Positions 1 through 11,559 of a stretch of DNA of 64,000 nt are shown one piece after another (position 1 is the first letter of the stretch; the number at the start of each line of letters is the position of its first letter). The position numbers and the translations under genes were made by a program. Source of the stretch: Sorex araneus. Taxonomy: Eukaryota; Chordata; Mammalia; Eulipotyphla; Soricidae. The notes below the pieces were generated by a model that worked only from the letters and a program-made list of their open reading frames with translations, ran no database searches and was not told the DNA's origin. The stretch spans positions 48,400,509 to 48,464,508 of the forward strand of contig NC_073307.1 in NCBI RefSeq assembly GCF_027595985.1, read 5' to 3'.

Positions 1-139
1 TTTTTTTACAATAGGTTTTTAGGTATATAATGCTACTATTTCCAATTCTAATACCCCTGAATTACAGGTGTTCCCCACATCTTCCCAGCAACTGACACCT
101 TTGAAATAATTTAAAAGTTTAAATGAGTTTGAATATATA

Positions 140-285
140 GGCCAGAGCAATGAGGGATGATAGAGCTGCTGACCCAGTTTTTATCTCACATATGGTCCCC
201 CGGACTCCATTAGGACTGATCCTCAAGGATCAGTCCTATCAGGAGTAATCCCTGAATATCACTGGACATGGACTTCAGACAAAAC
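140..285 (+). mobile_element. Degenerate tRNA-derived SINE (type B-like)
   Basis: Diverged head and a middle containing CATATGGTCCCC and AGGAGTAATCCCTGA, both diagnostic of type B copies elsewhere in the window. It carries an extra 12-nt inverted repeat (211-222 / 227-238, loop TCAA) absent from other copies. Confidence 0.6.
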
Positions 286-539
286 AAATAGTTTAGTTAT
301 TATTGCTTATATTCCATATTTTCAGTAGTGGTCAGTCTAGTGATTTAGATATATACAGACAATTTGCCTCTACACCACAAATGAACCAAGTTTCTTGACT
401 TTTGCTGCTGTGTTAGATCTAATCTTCTTACTTTCTCCCTCCTACTCTCTTCTTCCCTGGAATTTATGTTTCTGCAACCTGCAGCCAATATTCTGTGCAT
501 CTTTGGTAGCTTCTGCCCCTAGATATGTTATTCTTATTT

Positions 540-684
540 AGCAGATTTTTTAAAACATCCAGTTTTTGTCCTTGTTCTTCTGGTTTACTTTGCTTGATGT
601 AAGATTCTCCAATTCCATACAAGTAACAGCAAATTGCATTGTTTCCTAATTCCTTGTAGCTGCATTGTATTTCACTGTGTATAT
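540..684 (-). mobile_element. Old L1 3'-region remnant
   Basis: Faint match on the reverse strand to the end of L1 ORF2 (GTAGCTGCATTGTATTTCACTG resembles the antisense of the WYIYTMEYY block seen in better copies). No open frame. Confidence 0.35.
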
Positions 685-1190
685 CACCTGTATCACCTGT
701 CATCCTGTTGCTCATCGATTTGCTCAAGCGGGCACCAGTAACATCTCCATTTGTCCCTATCTCATGCTAGTGTAGCCCAGTGGCATCTGCTTGCTTCAGG
801 TACATGAAGAGCATCACCCTAGTTAGGCTCTGAGATTTTACTAGTCTCTCCTTACTCGTCCTTCCCAACGATGCCGTATTGGAAGCTCTTTCAGGGTCAG
901 GGGAATGAGGCCCATTATTGTTACTGTTTTTAGAATATTGGATACACCATATGTAGCTTGCCAGGCTCTGCCAAGTGGGCAGGATACCCTTGGCAGCTTG
1001 CTGGACTATCTGAGAGGGACAGAGGCTTTTAGGGAGGATTCTAATTGCCCTTACAGATGCTCCCAGTCTATCAAATGCAAGCTTTTGGTCAACTGGCATG
1101 TTGTAATAATCTGCACTCTAAAAACACGCACCTGCCTGGGTCTCTGGGAAGCACCTGTTGGTTCACTCTTCACTGGGTAGCACCGCTGTC
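685..1190 (-). mobile_element. Internally deleted RTE-type LINE copy
   Basis: On the - strand about 350 bases of RTE 5' sequence (frame beginning MPVDQKLAFDRLG and including SPDPERASNTASLGRTSKER) are followed directly by the RTE 3' end with its GGTGCCCGCTTGAGCAAATC block. The endonuclease and reverse transcriptase regions are missing. The same 5' frame recurs at 13734-14080 and 47290-47500, which shows this is the true 5' part of the element. Confidence 0.75.
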
Positions 1191-1679
1191 CCCCCACCCC
1201 TGCCACAATGAAACCCTAATTTCCTTATCCATTCTTCTATCATTGGGTAACTGGGAAATACACTTGGGCCCTCATGCCAGTGCTGCCTTTTTGTTCTACC
1301 CAGTTTGAATTCTCCTCTGTACCCACTCTAGTTAGAACCTCAAGGATCTTCCTGCCCTGTCCATACCCACAACAATGACCAGAAATCACTTGGTCACATA
1401 TTCTTTCTTTCAGTGACTTCACACACTCTAATGACACTGGGAACCTACAGGGTCTTGTTAGTATGCCAATGTTTTTCTATAAAAGTCTTTGCCATTTGAA
1501 CACAGGACCTAATTCTACTCTTGCTTGAATGGCTGAAATATTCTTACAAGGCAATGGAGATAGGCAGGGAGCGATAGGAGCAAAATAAAAGCTGGACTAT
1601 GTTGGTAACATATTGGTAAACATTAGATATTCTGGAATCTGAAGCTTCATAGTCAACCCCACAAAAATTAAGAACAATT

Positions 1680-2110
1680 AGAAAACTAATTCAGGTGCCC
1701 TAGCAGACAGGCACAGAAGCCCATGAAATTCCTCAAGTGCATATAAATGGAGGAGAATCTCAAGAATACACTCTATACAATGGCAATAGAAGTTCAGGAA
1801 GTGCCATAAGAAAAATTCAAGCAACACAAAGAAAAACTGATTCAGGATATTATAAATTCATGCCAATGGAACTGAAGGAGCTAAAGGACACAATAACAAG
1901 TCACTAGAACAAAACTCTGAGTACTGAATACCAATCAACAAACTTGGGGACAAGAATACAAGCTATCAACAAAATAAAGAAACACGAGGAAAGAGATATA
2001 AATAATGGAATAAAATAAAAGATTAATCAATGGAAAACAGTAAAAGGTATAATATACAAATAATAGAAATCTCAGAAGGAGTGGAAAAATAGAAATAGGA
2101 AGGGGAAGAT
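1680..2110 (+). mobile_element. A-rich L1-like remnant
   Basis: Purine-rich, A-rich sequence of the kind seen in the sense strand of L1 ORF1, with no usable frame. The assignment is by composition and general look only. 1190-1680 holds nothing I recognise. Confidence 0.3.
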
Positions 2111-2227
2111 CTTTTCTATGGGTTTAGTGCAAATCAAACATGCATTTGAAATTGGCATGTTACTGATTTGGCGAGACTCTTCCTTCTGTGTCAGATTGAA
2201 AATAAGCATTATTTTCTTTTTCTTTTC

Positions 2228-2403
2228 TTTTGTCTTTAGCTTTTTGGGTCACACCCGGAAATGCACAGGGGTTACTCCTGGCTTTTCACTCAGAAATTAC
2301 TCTTGATGGTGCATATTCCCACCGTATGGGATGCTGGGAATCGAACCGGGGTTGTCCACATACAAGGCAAACGCCCTACCTGCTGCGCTATTGCTCCAGC
2401 CCC
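2228..2403 (-). mobile_element. SINE type B
   Basis: Reverse-strand copy with all type B parts: tRNA-like head ending at GCTCCAGCCCC (2403), the block corresponding to CATCCCATATGGTCC, and the GGGTGTGACCC tail. Moderately diverged. Confidence 0.85.
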
Positions 2404-2464
2404 TAAAGTAAGCATTATTTTCTTAAGAATTATTTTCTTAATCATTTTCTTAAGAATTATGTCA

Positions 2465-2706
2465 TGGGCTGGAGCGATAGCGCAGCGGGTAGGGCATTCA
2501 CCTTGCACGCGGCAACCCGGGTTCGATTCCTTCGCCCCTCTTGGAGAGCCCGGTAAGCTACCTCCCGCATGGCAGAGCCTGGCAAGCTACCCATGGCGTA
2601 TTTTATATGCCAAAAAACAGTTAACAATGAGTCTTACAATGGAGACTTTACTGGTGCCTGCTCGAGCAAATCAATGAGCAACGGGATGACAGTGACGGTG
2701 ACAATA
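2465..2706 (+). mobile_element. SINE type A (RTE-tailed)
   Basis: Full-length type A: tRNA-like head (GGCTGGAGCGATAGCGCAGC), RTE-5'-derived middle (GAGAGCCCGGTAAGCTACC to CCAAAAAACAG), and RTE-derived tail GGTGCCTGCTCGAGCAAATC ending in GACAGTGACGGTGAC repeats. No poly-A tail. Confidence 0.9.
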
Positions 2707-4675
2707 TATATCACGAAAATACTTTATTTAAATATTTTTAGATACTTATTTTATTGGGCAGTTGCATTTAGAAAATTTTAACTCATTTTTTGCCATAAGA
2801 GAGATCCTCGACTTTTGGGCTCTTGAATCTGCATAGGTGCCTCTCTGCAGAGAGTGGGGAAGTTCTCAGCTATTATATGTCCTACCACTCATTCTTTCCT
2901 TTTCCCTTTTACTTCACCTTCTAGTATTCCTATAATTTGGAGGTTATTTTTCCTGTCTTTATTCATTAAGTACCTTACAGTTTCTTCCATTCTTTTGTTT
3001 CTCCTTTCTTTTTTGACTTATCAATTCTGGTCTGTGTTTTATCTTCAAGTTCGTCTACAGTGGTCTCCCCTGTGAGATTATGTTACTAGGGCTAGTGTGT
3101 TCTTAAGTACTTTAATTTCCATGTATAGAATCTCTCATTCTCTGAAGAAGTTCTTTATTCATTAAGTATTCATTAATTGGCTGGATTTTTCATCTAGTGA
3201 TTCCTTAACTTTGCTGGTAAATGTTACTTAATTTCTGTTGCCAATGCAGTGAACACTGATTTTAGATCCTTGTCTAAAGCATGGCTCAAGCATTTTGATT
3301 GACTTAGGGACATGGCTGGGTGTTCTTTCCTATCTGCAACAGCAGCTGGTGCATAGTGACACTTTGAGCCTCTCGGGCTGCACCCAGCTATGCTCAGGGA
3401 CTATGTGGTAGTGTCAGGAGCTGAGTCCTGCTCACTCTTCTGTCTTCTGGCCCCATTCTGTCTCCTGGTCCCATCTTTTTTTTCTCTACATCTTCAAACA
3501 TTATTGTGGAAGTTCATGATATTAAACCTTACAGATATTTAAGTGTTTAAATAATATTTTGAGTTCACTGCACCATCAAATTGAAATATCTGTTAGTTTA
3601 TATAAAAATCTACATAACAAAATTCATTCAAAAAGTTACTCATATCTACTTATCTGTGTCATATATAAATGTCTTCACAGGTGATATAAGTGTACCTTTT
3701 GAATAAGGAATGTTAATTTTATAATTTCTCTATTAAACATTTTTACAATGACAGGTGTACATCCATAGGTTCTGCTATTTCTAGTTTTTATACTTGTGTG
3801 TCCATTATTATATTTAATTGGGTCATATTTTTTCTTTGGTAATGATAACATTTCTGCAGCACCCTTGGGCCAACAGTCTTCATTGGAACTATATTCCCAT
3901 AGGTCTTGCTTCTTCCTCAAGACAAGGACATGCTTACATTTTTAGATAAAGTAGAACAAGGAATCTTTAAACGTCCTAAGAATGGTGCTTTGTTCATCTG
4001 GAGATATTCTCAAATGTTGTATGCATAGGAAAAGCTGGATAAACAATCTTTAAGTCTTTGGCTAAGTTAAAATCACAGGAAAGGTCTTGATTTTCTTTCC
4101 AGGTTAAGAGAATAGAATTTTCAAGAGTGAGTACAATACTTTTTGTTGTTGTTAATGTATTTCTTTCTTCTCCCACTTCATTTTACAATGATTTCTCAAA
4201 AAAGTTAATTCGCTCTTTAAAAATATACATCAGATTTAAATTTAAGAAGCTTTTAACTTTAATTCATCTAAATTTAATATCTTATAAAAGCAATAACAAT
4301 TTCACTGAATAAAGTAAAATATTGGAAGCAAAGTACATGATTCCTTGCCAGTTCTTTTAGAGACACTGTTACACTTTCAAATGCTAAAATGAAATGTAAG
4401 GAAATATCATCACTGCATTGCTAATTTATAAAAAGAAAACAGAGATTTCATTTCTCTATGTTATTTTTATTGGTTCATATGTTTCTATTTCAAATAACCT
4501 TTATTGCTTTAGGTTTTTAAAATATACTGCAGTACAGGTTTAAATGTTTCAGAGTAGACTAGTGATATTAATCTTAAAGCAAAAATTATAATATCAATCA
4601 AAACATTTCACTTTGAATAACAATTTTAAAATGGACTATCTCAGAACTGAATATGCAAAGTTCTTTCCTTTCTCT
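2707..4675. other. AT-rich intergenic stretch, no gene seen
   Basis: No coding frame or clear repeat over nearly 2 kb. 2780-3460 may contain an old antisense L1 or LTR fragment, and 3340-3480 has SINE-like words (GCTGCACCCAGCTATGCTCAG), but neither is firm. Confidence 0.5.
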
Positions 4676-4852
4676 TTTTCCTTTTTTTGGCTATTTGGGT
4701 CATACCTGGCAATGCTCAGGGGTTACTCCTGGCTCTACACTCAGGAATGACTCCTGGTGGTGCTCAGGGGACTATATGGGATGCCGGGATCGAACCCAGG
4801 TTAGCTACATACAAGGCAAACACCCTCTCCACTGTGTTATCGCTCCTGCCCT
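4676..4852 (-). mobile_element. SINE type B
   Basis: Reverse copy from TTTGGGTCATACCTGGCAAT to ATCGCTCCTGCCC; all type B blocks are present. Confidence 0.85.
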
Positions 4853-4957
4853 AGTTCTCTCCATTCTTAACCATTATGTAAGGACACTTTTTTGCTCATT
4901 GAACCTTTAAGATTTTTCTAACTGTATACATTTTTTGTTCATTCTTTGTTAAATTTT

Positions 4958-5129
4958 TTTTTTTTACTTTTTGGGTCACACCCAGTGTTGCACAGGGGTT
5001 ACTCCTGGCTGTGCACTCAGGAATTACTCCTGGCAGTGCTCAGGGGACCATATGAAATTCTGGGAATCGAACCCTGGTTGGCTGAGTGCAAGGCAAATGC
5101 CCTACCTGCTGAGCTATTGTTCCAGCCCC
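4958..5129 (-). mobile_element. SINE type B
   Basis: Reverse copy, poly-T then TTTTTGGGTCACACCC at the left and TGTTCCAGCCCC at the right. Only about 100 bases separate it from the previous copy in the same orientation. Confidence 0.88.
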
Positions 5130-5407
5130 CATTTTTGTTCATTCTGTGATGATAGTTTAAGGATTGTAGAAATACAATAAGAAACTTAAGACTAACATAA
5201 TAATACATCAATTAGGAGATATAGTAAAAAACATATAACTTAAAATGGTTAGAACAGTGGTGTACAAAGTTTAATACCAATGTTTAGCTATATTTGATAC
5301 CTAAGAAAAAATTAAGATTCTTGAATTGAGTTGATTACTGAGCCTCGTGCTTAATGATGTCTGCTTAAGAGAGTCTCTGCATAAAATGTAATAATGAATT
5401 AACATAA

Positions 5408-5546
5408 AGGGGCTGGAGACAAAGTACAGTATTTTATGTACATGCCTTACGTAACAGACCTCACTTTGATCTGCTCTGCCAGGAGTCACTCCCGAGCAGA
5501 ACCGAAATGTGAGGCATTGTCCTCCAACCCCCATCCCTCAAAAGAA
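5408..5546 (+). mobile_element. Old SINE, type B-like
   Basis: Begins GGGGCTGGAGACAAAGTACA and keeps CCAGGAGTCACTCCCGAGCA and an A-rich end. Strongly diverged, so older than the neighbouring copies. Confidence 0.6.
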
Positions 5547-5549
5547 AAG

Positions 5550-6235
5550 ACAAAGTGTTACAAAAAACCCATGCATTCTAGTTAAAACTAAATGCATGAC
5601 TATGACTTCCTGAAAATAGTGGCTTCACCTTTTGTCTAAATTGCTAGGAAATGTATGTAAGATAAATTCTAAGTTGATTAATATACAATGATCCCATAGT
5701 GAACAATTAGTTACTGTTAATTAAATGTAAATTCATCAAATAAAATAGTTATATAAAATAATTGGCAGCCTTTAATAAGATTTTCCTGTAGTTATGGAAT
5801 AGTATCTTTACCTTAATTTTTATATCCATCTGTTAACTCATAATTTATAAGATAAATGTTTTACCACATTTATAAGATTAGTTCTGTTGCAATACAAATT
5901 CAGAAAAATGATGGACAGATAGTGAAGTTAATTTTTTCATTCAAGCATTTTTTCCATATTACTCGTTCTATACCGTGAACTAGTCAAGTCAATTAATAAC
6001 AATGAATCAATCAATTTTAACTTTCAGTTCTATTACTCTTGGGTGCTTTACAATTCCATAAATATTTTATTATTATAAGGTAGCTAGAGAAACAAAAATA
6101 TTTATGTTTCTTTGTGTATATTTTAATGTATATAAAATTACAAATGATTTATGAAAATATTTATATAACTTCAGGATTTAAATAGACTAATTTCAATGTT
6201 TCCCAAAGGTTTTTGGGAACACTTAGCTACATTTG
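5550..6235. other. AT-rich stretch without recognised features
   Basis: No frame above noise and no repeat recognised. Confidence 0.5.
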
Positions 6236-6412
6236 TTTTGCTTTAGTTTTTGGGTCAAACCCAGCAGTGCTTAGAGTTTACACCTCATTCTGTGCTTAGC
6301 GATCATTGCTGGCAGTGCTCAGGGAACTATAAATGGTGCTTGGGTTGAACTCAGGTCAGCTGAGAGCAAGGTTAAGCACCTATGGGCTATATTATCACTC
6401 TGGCCCTTAGCT
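6236..6412 (-). mobile_element. Old SINE type B
   Basis: Reverse copy, diverged, from TTTAGTTTTTGGGTCAAACC to TATCACTCTGGCCC. Confidence 0.7.
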
Positions 6413-6721
6413 ACATTCCTAAGGGTTAAGTACACTTTGTAAAATAAACTATATTTCTAATCCCTGAGTTTAAATAATATTAAATTGTTAGAGTATTGTA
6501 ATTATTAATTTAAAATAAGTGAAAATGTGATATAAAATATAACCTTACATAAGAAAAATAAGGATCTATTCTTACTAATTGCTTGTATAGAAATGTAACT
6601 ATAAATAATACGTTTAAATAATATGCATTGCAGTTATGCATATGTTCTAATTATTACTTAATTTTTGTTGCTTAATATAAATTTATCATATTTTTTCTCT
6701 TGCAAATTTTTCACTAAAGAT

Positions 6722-6928
6722 GTTATACCTTATATCTAAAAGGGATAAACATGAAATAGCAAACTTATGAGACATTTAAAGGATTTGTATCTATAGCCTT
6801 CATAGCTTATATACCGCTTATTATACCATATATATAGCTTATACATAGCTTATTATACCTTATATCTAAAAGTGATAAAAATGAAATATCAAACCTATGA
6901 GACATTTAAAAGATTTGTATCTATAACC
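6722..6928. repeat. Imperfect local duplication, two 77-bp copies
   Basis: Copies at 6722-6798 and 6852-6928 (offset 130) share TATACCTTATATCTAAAAG and GAGACATTTAAA with few mismatches. The spacer is TATA-rich. It sits about 500 bases upstream of OR-1. Confidence 0.8.
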
Positions 6929-7392
6929 TATATAGCATAAGATTTTAATCGTTAACTAATTTTGTAGAAAATAATGGGAAAGAAATTTAGTGACCCAGGG
7001 TTTATTGACATGTTAGGAATTTATTGACACATTAGGAATAATTGGTGGATCTTAGTAATGTTTTAGGTAGACCCATAACTTTTATGCTTATATTTCATCA
7101 AAATACAAAACTTAATGCTACATCCTGAGAGTGTTTCATCATTTGTAAATTTTGCCAATTTTATGAACCATATATCTCTGTACAATAAAAACGATCAGCA
7201 CCAGAGTGAGAAAATGTGACTTTAGTGCTGTGTCCTTTGTACTTTGTTATTATATACCCAGATATAATAACCTATGTGAAGCATATTGAAGTTTAAATTG
7301 CAGACCTTTTCTTCACACAAAGGCCCATAGTATAAACTAGAAAAATTTTAAGAAAAATATGTTTATTAATCCTTCATTGATTTCATGATTTT

Positions 7393-7409
7393 CTTTATTT
7401 TTTTTCCAG
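7393..7409 (+). promoter_or_regulatory. Putative 3' splice site ahead of OR-1
   Basis: A pyrimidine run ending CCAG at 7409, 18 bases before the ATG. OR genes usually have one or more non-coding leader exons spliced to the coding exon just upstream of the start, and this site fits. The leader exon and promoter were not identified. Confidence 0.5.
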
Positions 7410-7427
7410 TTCACACAGCATTTGCAG

Positions 7428-8366
7428 ATGCTGGTCAATTGCACCACGATGAATGAGTTTCTCCTCATGGGTTTTGCTGATAGATGGGAGCTTAGGTTCC
7501 TTCACTCCATGTTACTCCTTCTGACATACTTAGCCACTCTAACAGGAAATTTTCTCATTGCCACTGTCATCACACTTGATCAGAAACTGCATACACCCAT
7601 GTACTTCTTCCTCAGAAATTTGTCCATATTAGACATGTGTTACATTTCTGTCACTGTCCCGAACGCCTGTGTAAACTCTCTCACTGACAACCGGGCTATT
7701 TCAGTGGCTGGGTGTGCATCTCAGATCTTTTTAGTCATTTATTGTGCTTATGTGGAACTTATGTTCCTCACTTTTATGGCTCGTGACCGCTATGTGGCCA
7801 TTTGTCAGCCCCTCCACTATCCAGTCATCATGAACCATCAATTCTGTATCAGGGCGACACTTATTTCCTTAACAACCGGTCTCTTGTATGCAGGTGCACA
7901 CACAGGTAACACATTTCGACTGTCCTTCTGTCAGTCCAACGTGGTTCATCAGTTCTTCTGTGATGTTCCCTCTCTGCTGAAGCTCTCTAGCTCTAACACC
8001 TTTAGCAATGAACTATTAAGTTTCATTACTATCATGGGTGTTGGTGGCAGCTGTACCATCTTCATTGCATGGTCCTATACACACATATTTTCTACTATAT
8101 TCAAGGTTCCAACCAAAGAGCGAGGAAAGGCCTTTTCCACATGTGTCCCTCATATCATTGTAGTGTCTGTCTTTCTCAGTTCTGGGAGTTATGTGTACCT
8201 AAAACCTTCAGTTACCTCGGAAACTATTCAAGACATGATTCTTTCTGTATTTTATGTCATAGTTCCTCCATTCCTAAATCCTATCATCTATAGTCTTAGA
8301 AACAAACAGATAAAAGAAGCGCTGAGGAAAGTAGTATTAAATAAGCTTTATTCAGAAAAAGTATAA
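7428..8366 (+). CDS. Olfactory receptor, family 14-like (OR-1)
   Basis: Intact 312-residue seven-transmembrane receptor in one exon. ORs sit in the cilia of olfactory neurons, bind odorants and signal through Golf and adenylyl cyclase III. Start taken at the first in-frame ATG, giving MLVNCTT with an N-glycosylation site at N4. Visible motifs: GN at 40-41 (TM1), LHTPMYFFL 54-62, MARDRYVAIC 117-126 at the end of TM3, KAFSTCVPH 234-242 in TM6, NPIIYSLRN 284-292 in TM7. The TVPNACVNSL and HTGNTFRLSFCQSN segments and the STCVPH form point to family 14. Extracellular cysteines C96, C168 and C178 are present, but the usual third loop-2 cysteine is Ser (LKLSSSN, residue 188), unlike OR-2 and OR-3. 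The frame is otherwise undamaged, so the gene is probably functional. Confidence 0.95.
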   Translation: MLVNCTTMNEFLLMGFADRWELRFLHSMLLLLTYLATLTGNFLIATVITLDQKLHTPMYFFLRNLSILDMCYISVTVPNACVNSLTDNRAISVAGCASQIFLVIYCAYVELMFLTFMARDRYVAICQPLHYPVIMNHQFCIRATLISLTTGLLYAGAHTGNTFRLSFCQSNVVHQFFCDVPSLLKLSSSNTFSNELLSFITIMGVGGSCTIFIAWSYTHIFSTIFKVPTKERGKAFSTCVPHIIVVSVFLSSGSYVYLKPSVTSETIQDMILSVFYVIVPPFLNPIIYSLRNKQIKEALRKVVLNKLYSEKV

Positions 8367-8389
8367 AACTATTTTTTATGTTTTTTCCC

Positions 8390-8395
8390 AATAAA
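8390..8395 (+). promoter_or_regulatory. Candidate poly(A) signal of OR-1
   Basis: AATAAA 24 bases after the OR-1 stop codon. Position fits; use is unproven. Confidence 0.4.
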
Positions 8396-8689
8396 TATAA
8401 GCTACATTGAAATATATAAATAATTTCCTTGTCTGCATTCTATACATTAATGTGCCACTAGAAAATAACACTATTGAGACTAATAAACAAAATAAAGAAT
8501 AATTTAAATGAAATATCCTTCCTCTTATCTTTTGCAGAATGGGTAATTATATTTACCATATCCATCACTACATCGCTGTCCTCCCATTGTTCGTTAAAAG
8601 TCTTTTGGTGTACAATAATATTAATAATGATTTCCCATTATTCAAGCCAATGGACTAAACTTCCCTAATAAAAATACACAGATGGATCA

Positions 8690-9973
8690 GGAAATAAAAT
8701 CTGTCCACTTCTGACAACAGGAAACATACCTAAATGCATAGGATTCATACAGATTAAGATTGAAAGAATGGAAGACAAGCCAATAGCAGACAAATAAAGA
8801 ACAGGAACAGTCATAATTATAACAGACCAAATAGCATTAAACATAAAGAAGGTTATTAGAGACAGCAATGGACACTAATTACTGGTTAAGGGGAACAATA
8901 TGTCAAGAAAGTCTGTGATAAACATTTATGCGCCAAACAAAGGGTCAGCAAAGTTCATAAAGCTTCTGCTCATAAATCTAAAGAAACACATTAATAGAAA
9001 CACAATAATATGGAAGACTTCAACACTTCACTTTCACTACTAGACAGATCAACCCAATAGAATATCAATAAAGAGATGAGAACCCTGAATGAGGAGGTAA
9101 CAGACATGGATTTGTGGGACATAGCCCATTCCCCCAAAGAAGAATACACGTTCTTTTCTAGTGCACATGGAAAATTCTCTAAGATTGAACATATGCTTCA
9201 GGATGGATCAGATAACTCAAAGATGCATAAATTTACAAATATAAAAGTCATAAAAAGCAGCTTCTCAAACGCAATGCCAGAAAATAGAAGTTAATTATAG
9301 AAATAAGATGGGGAAAATTTCCAACATTTGGAAACTGATCAGAACCCTGCTAGATAACAATTGGATAAGAAAAGAAATCAAGGAAAAAATAAATACAATA
9401 TTCCTTGAAACTAATTGGGATGAAGATAGAAGCTATCAGAATATTTGGATACTAAGTAATAGCCAAAATATTAAGGGGGAAATAGAGAGCAATGCAAACT
9501 TACATTAAGAAAGGAAATAAAAGGCCCAAATCAAAAGCCTAATCACGTCTCAAAGATGTGGAGAAGAAACAGCAAGTAAACCCAAAAAGTAATAGAAGGA
9601 GGGAAATAGTTACAAATTATAGAAGAAATCAACAATTTACAAACCAAGAAGGCAATTCATAGAATCAAAGAAAAAAGCAACTGGTTTTTCCAAAAAAATA
9701 AACAAAATAGATAAAACTTTAGCTAGATTCAAAGGAAAATAAGGGGGAAAAAGTCCAAATAAATTGGATCAGAGATGAACTAGGAGAAATTACAACAGAT
9801 CCTTCAAAAATTCAAAACATAATGAGGTTATAATAAATAACTTTATGTTCTTAAACTGGAGAACCTAGAAAAAAATGGATATAACCATGTAATATCCCAA
9901 AGTGCGATGAGAAGGAAGTAGTAAACCTTAACAGGCCAATGACAAGTAAGGAATCGAAATTGAAACCACAATT
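8690..9973 (+). mobile_element. Old L1, ORF2 endonuclease region
   Basis: Decayed L1 in sense orientation. A fragment at 9142-9210 reads EEYTFFSSAHGKFSKIEHML, matching the L1 endonuclease/early ORF2 block. Many stops and frameshifts. It continues after the younger insertion at 10641. Confidence 0.7.
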
Positions 9974-9989
9974 AAGAATCTCCCCAAGA

Positions 9990-10624
9990 TTTCTGGGAAT
10001 ACATCTACACAGTGGAATACTATGCAGCTGTTAGAAAAGATGAACTCATGAAATTTGCATATAGGTGGATCAACATGGAAAGTATCATGTTAAGTTAAGT
10101 GAGTCAGAAAGTGAGGGACAGACATAGAAATATTGCACTCATCTGTGGAATATAAAGTAACAGAATGGGAGACCGACACCCAAGAATAGTAGAGATAAGG
10201 GCCAGAAGGTTTGCCCTACTAGGTCTTGGAAGCTGGCCTCACATACTGGAGGAAAAGGCAGCTCAGACAGAGCAGGGAACACTAAATAAAGGAGGGTCCT
10301 GGGAGGACCCGCTTGGGTTGGGAGCTGCCAAAATAGACTATATACGGAACAGGATGGCCACTCAACACCTTATTGCAAACCACAATACCCAAAAGGAGAG
10401 AGAGAACAAAGTGGAATGCCCTGCTACAGAGACGGGGTGGGGAAGGGGAGGGATGGTGGGAGGGATACTGAGATCATTAGATCATTAGTGGTGGAGAATG
10501 GGCACTGGTGGAGAGATGGGCAAACGATTATTGTATGACTAAAACACAAACACGAACGTTTGTAAGTATGTATCAGTACCTCACAGTGATTCACCAATTA
10601 AAAAAAAATTAAAAAAGAAAAAAA
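9990..10624 (+). mobile_element. 5'-truncated L1 3' end with target-site duplication
   Basis: Starts in the last part of ORF2 (TGGAATACTATGCAGCTGTT), runs through the 3'UTR (GGGCACTGGTGGAGAGATGG) to an A-rich tail. The 16-bp duplication AAGAATCTCCCCAAGA occurs at 9974-9989 and 10625-10640, so this is a clean insertion into the older L1. Confidence 0.9.
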
Positions 10625-10640
10625 AAGAATCTCCCCAAGA

Positions 10641-11035
10641 ATAAAAGTCCCAGTCCAGATGAATTCACTGGTGAGTTCTAGCAAACCTTCTGAGAAGATT
10701 TACTGCCTTTACTCCTTAAAATCTTCCAAAATTTTGAAGAATGTCTTCCCAATACCTTGTTTGGTGGTAACATTGTATGAATAACCAATGCAACCAGAGA
10801 CACTTCAAAGAGAAAATTTCACAAATATCCCTAATGAATATCGATGCAAAAAGCCTTAATAAAATTTCATCAATGGAATCCAACAGCATATTTAAAAAAC
10901 CATATACCCTGATAAAGTGGGATTCATTCAAGGAATTAAGAAAATTTTGAACAGAAGAACATTCAATGTCAATTTTTACTATATAAGAATAAACAGAAAA
11001 TTAAAATAGTTTTTAACAATTCTATTTGCCTTACC
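10641..11035 (+). mobile_element. Old L1, continuation (reverse transcriptase region)
   Basis: Resumes the older L1 after the insertion; AAAGTGGGATTCATTCAAGG corresponds to a conserved ORF2 RT segment. Heavily decayed. Confidence 0.6.
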
Positions 11036-11339
11036 AGAGTAATAATACTCCAGCCCCCTCGGTGACCCGGGAGAGCCTGTGCAGACCAAATTGGCCCAGA
11101 CATCGGCCAGCGAGCCCGTGTCCTCGGCCCTGCGTGAATCCGTTCCCTCTCCTGACCCTGGTGGTCCAGGCATTGGGGCTGCTTTGTCCCTTGGTCCCGG
11201 TGGAAAGAAGGGGGTCAGCATGGGGATTAGCCCCACAGATGAGGGTGGCCTGTTGGTCACGGAGGGGCGTCCCCGCTACCCGTGCCATCCCTTGGGAGTC
11301 TGAGTGGATTGGGTTATGGATTGGGTTATTGAGGTGTGG

Positions 11340-11456
11340 CCATGGCACAGGGGTCTCGCCTGGCGGGGACGGGACCATTTCTGTGCCAGGGATGGAACCC
11401 GGCTGAGCTGCATGCAAGGATACGCCTTACCCCATGTTCTCTCCGGTCCAGTTTCT
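11340..11456 (-). mobile_element. Diverged SINE in GC-rich island
   Basis: Reads on the - strand as a SINE head: GATGGAACCCGGCTGAGCTG, GCATGCAAGGATACGCCTTA and TCTCCGGTCC match the reversed B-box side, anticodon side and head start of type B copies. Confidence 0.55.
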
Positions 11457-11559
11457 TGTTCTCTAGTTAGGACAGCATTAAAAAGAATTTAAGCTGTGCT
11501 GGGCCGCGTGTTTGCTCATCACTCTTTCCTGTTCTTACTGGGTATTATGCCTCCCGCCA

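Noticed and set aside
2466-2535. SINE heads look like tRNA genes with A and B boxes
   Set aside because: They lack paired acceptor and anticodon stems, recur dozens of times and are joined to SINE bodies, so I treat them as SINE promoters and list no tRNA gene.
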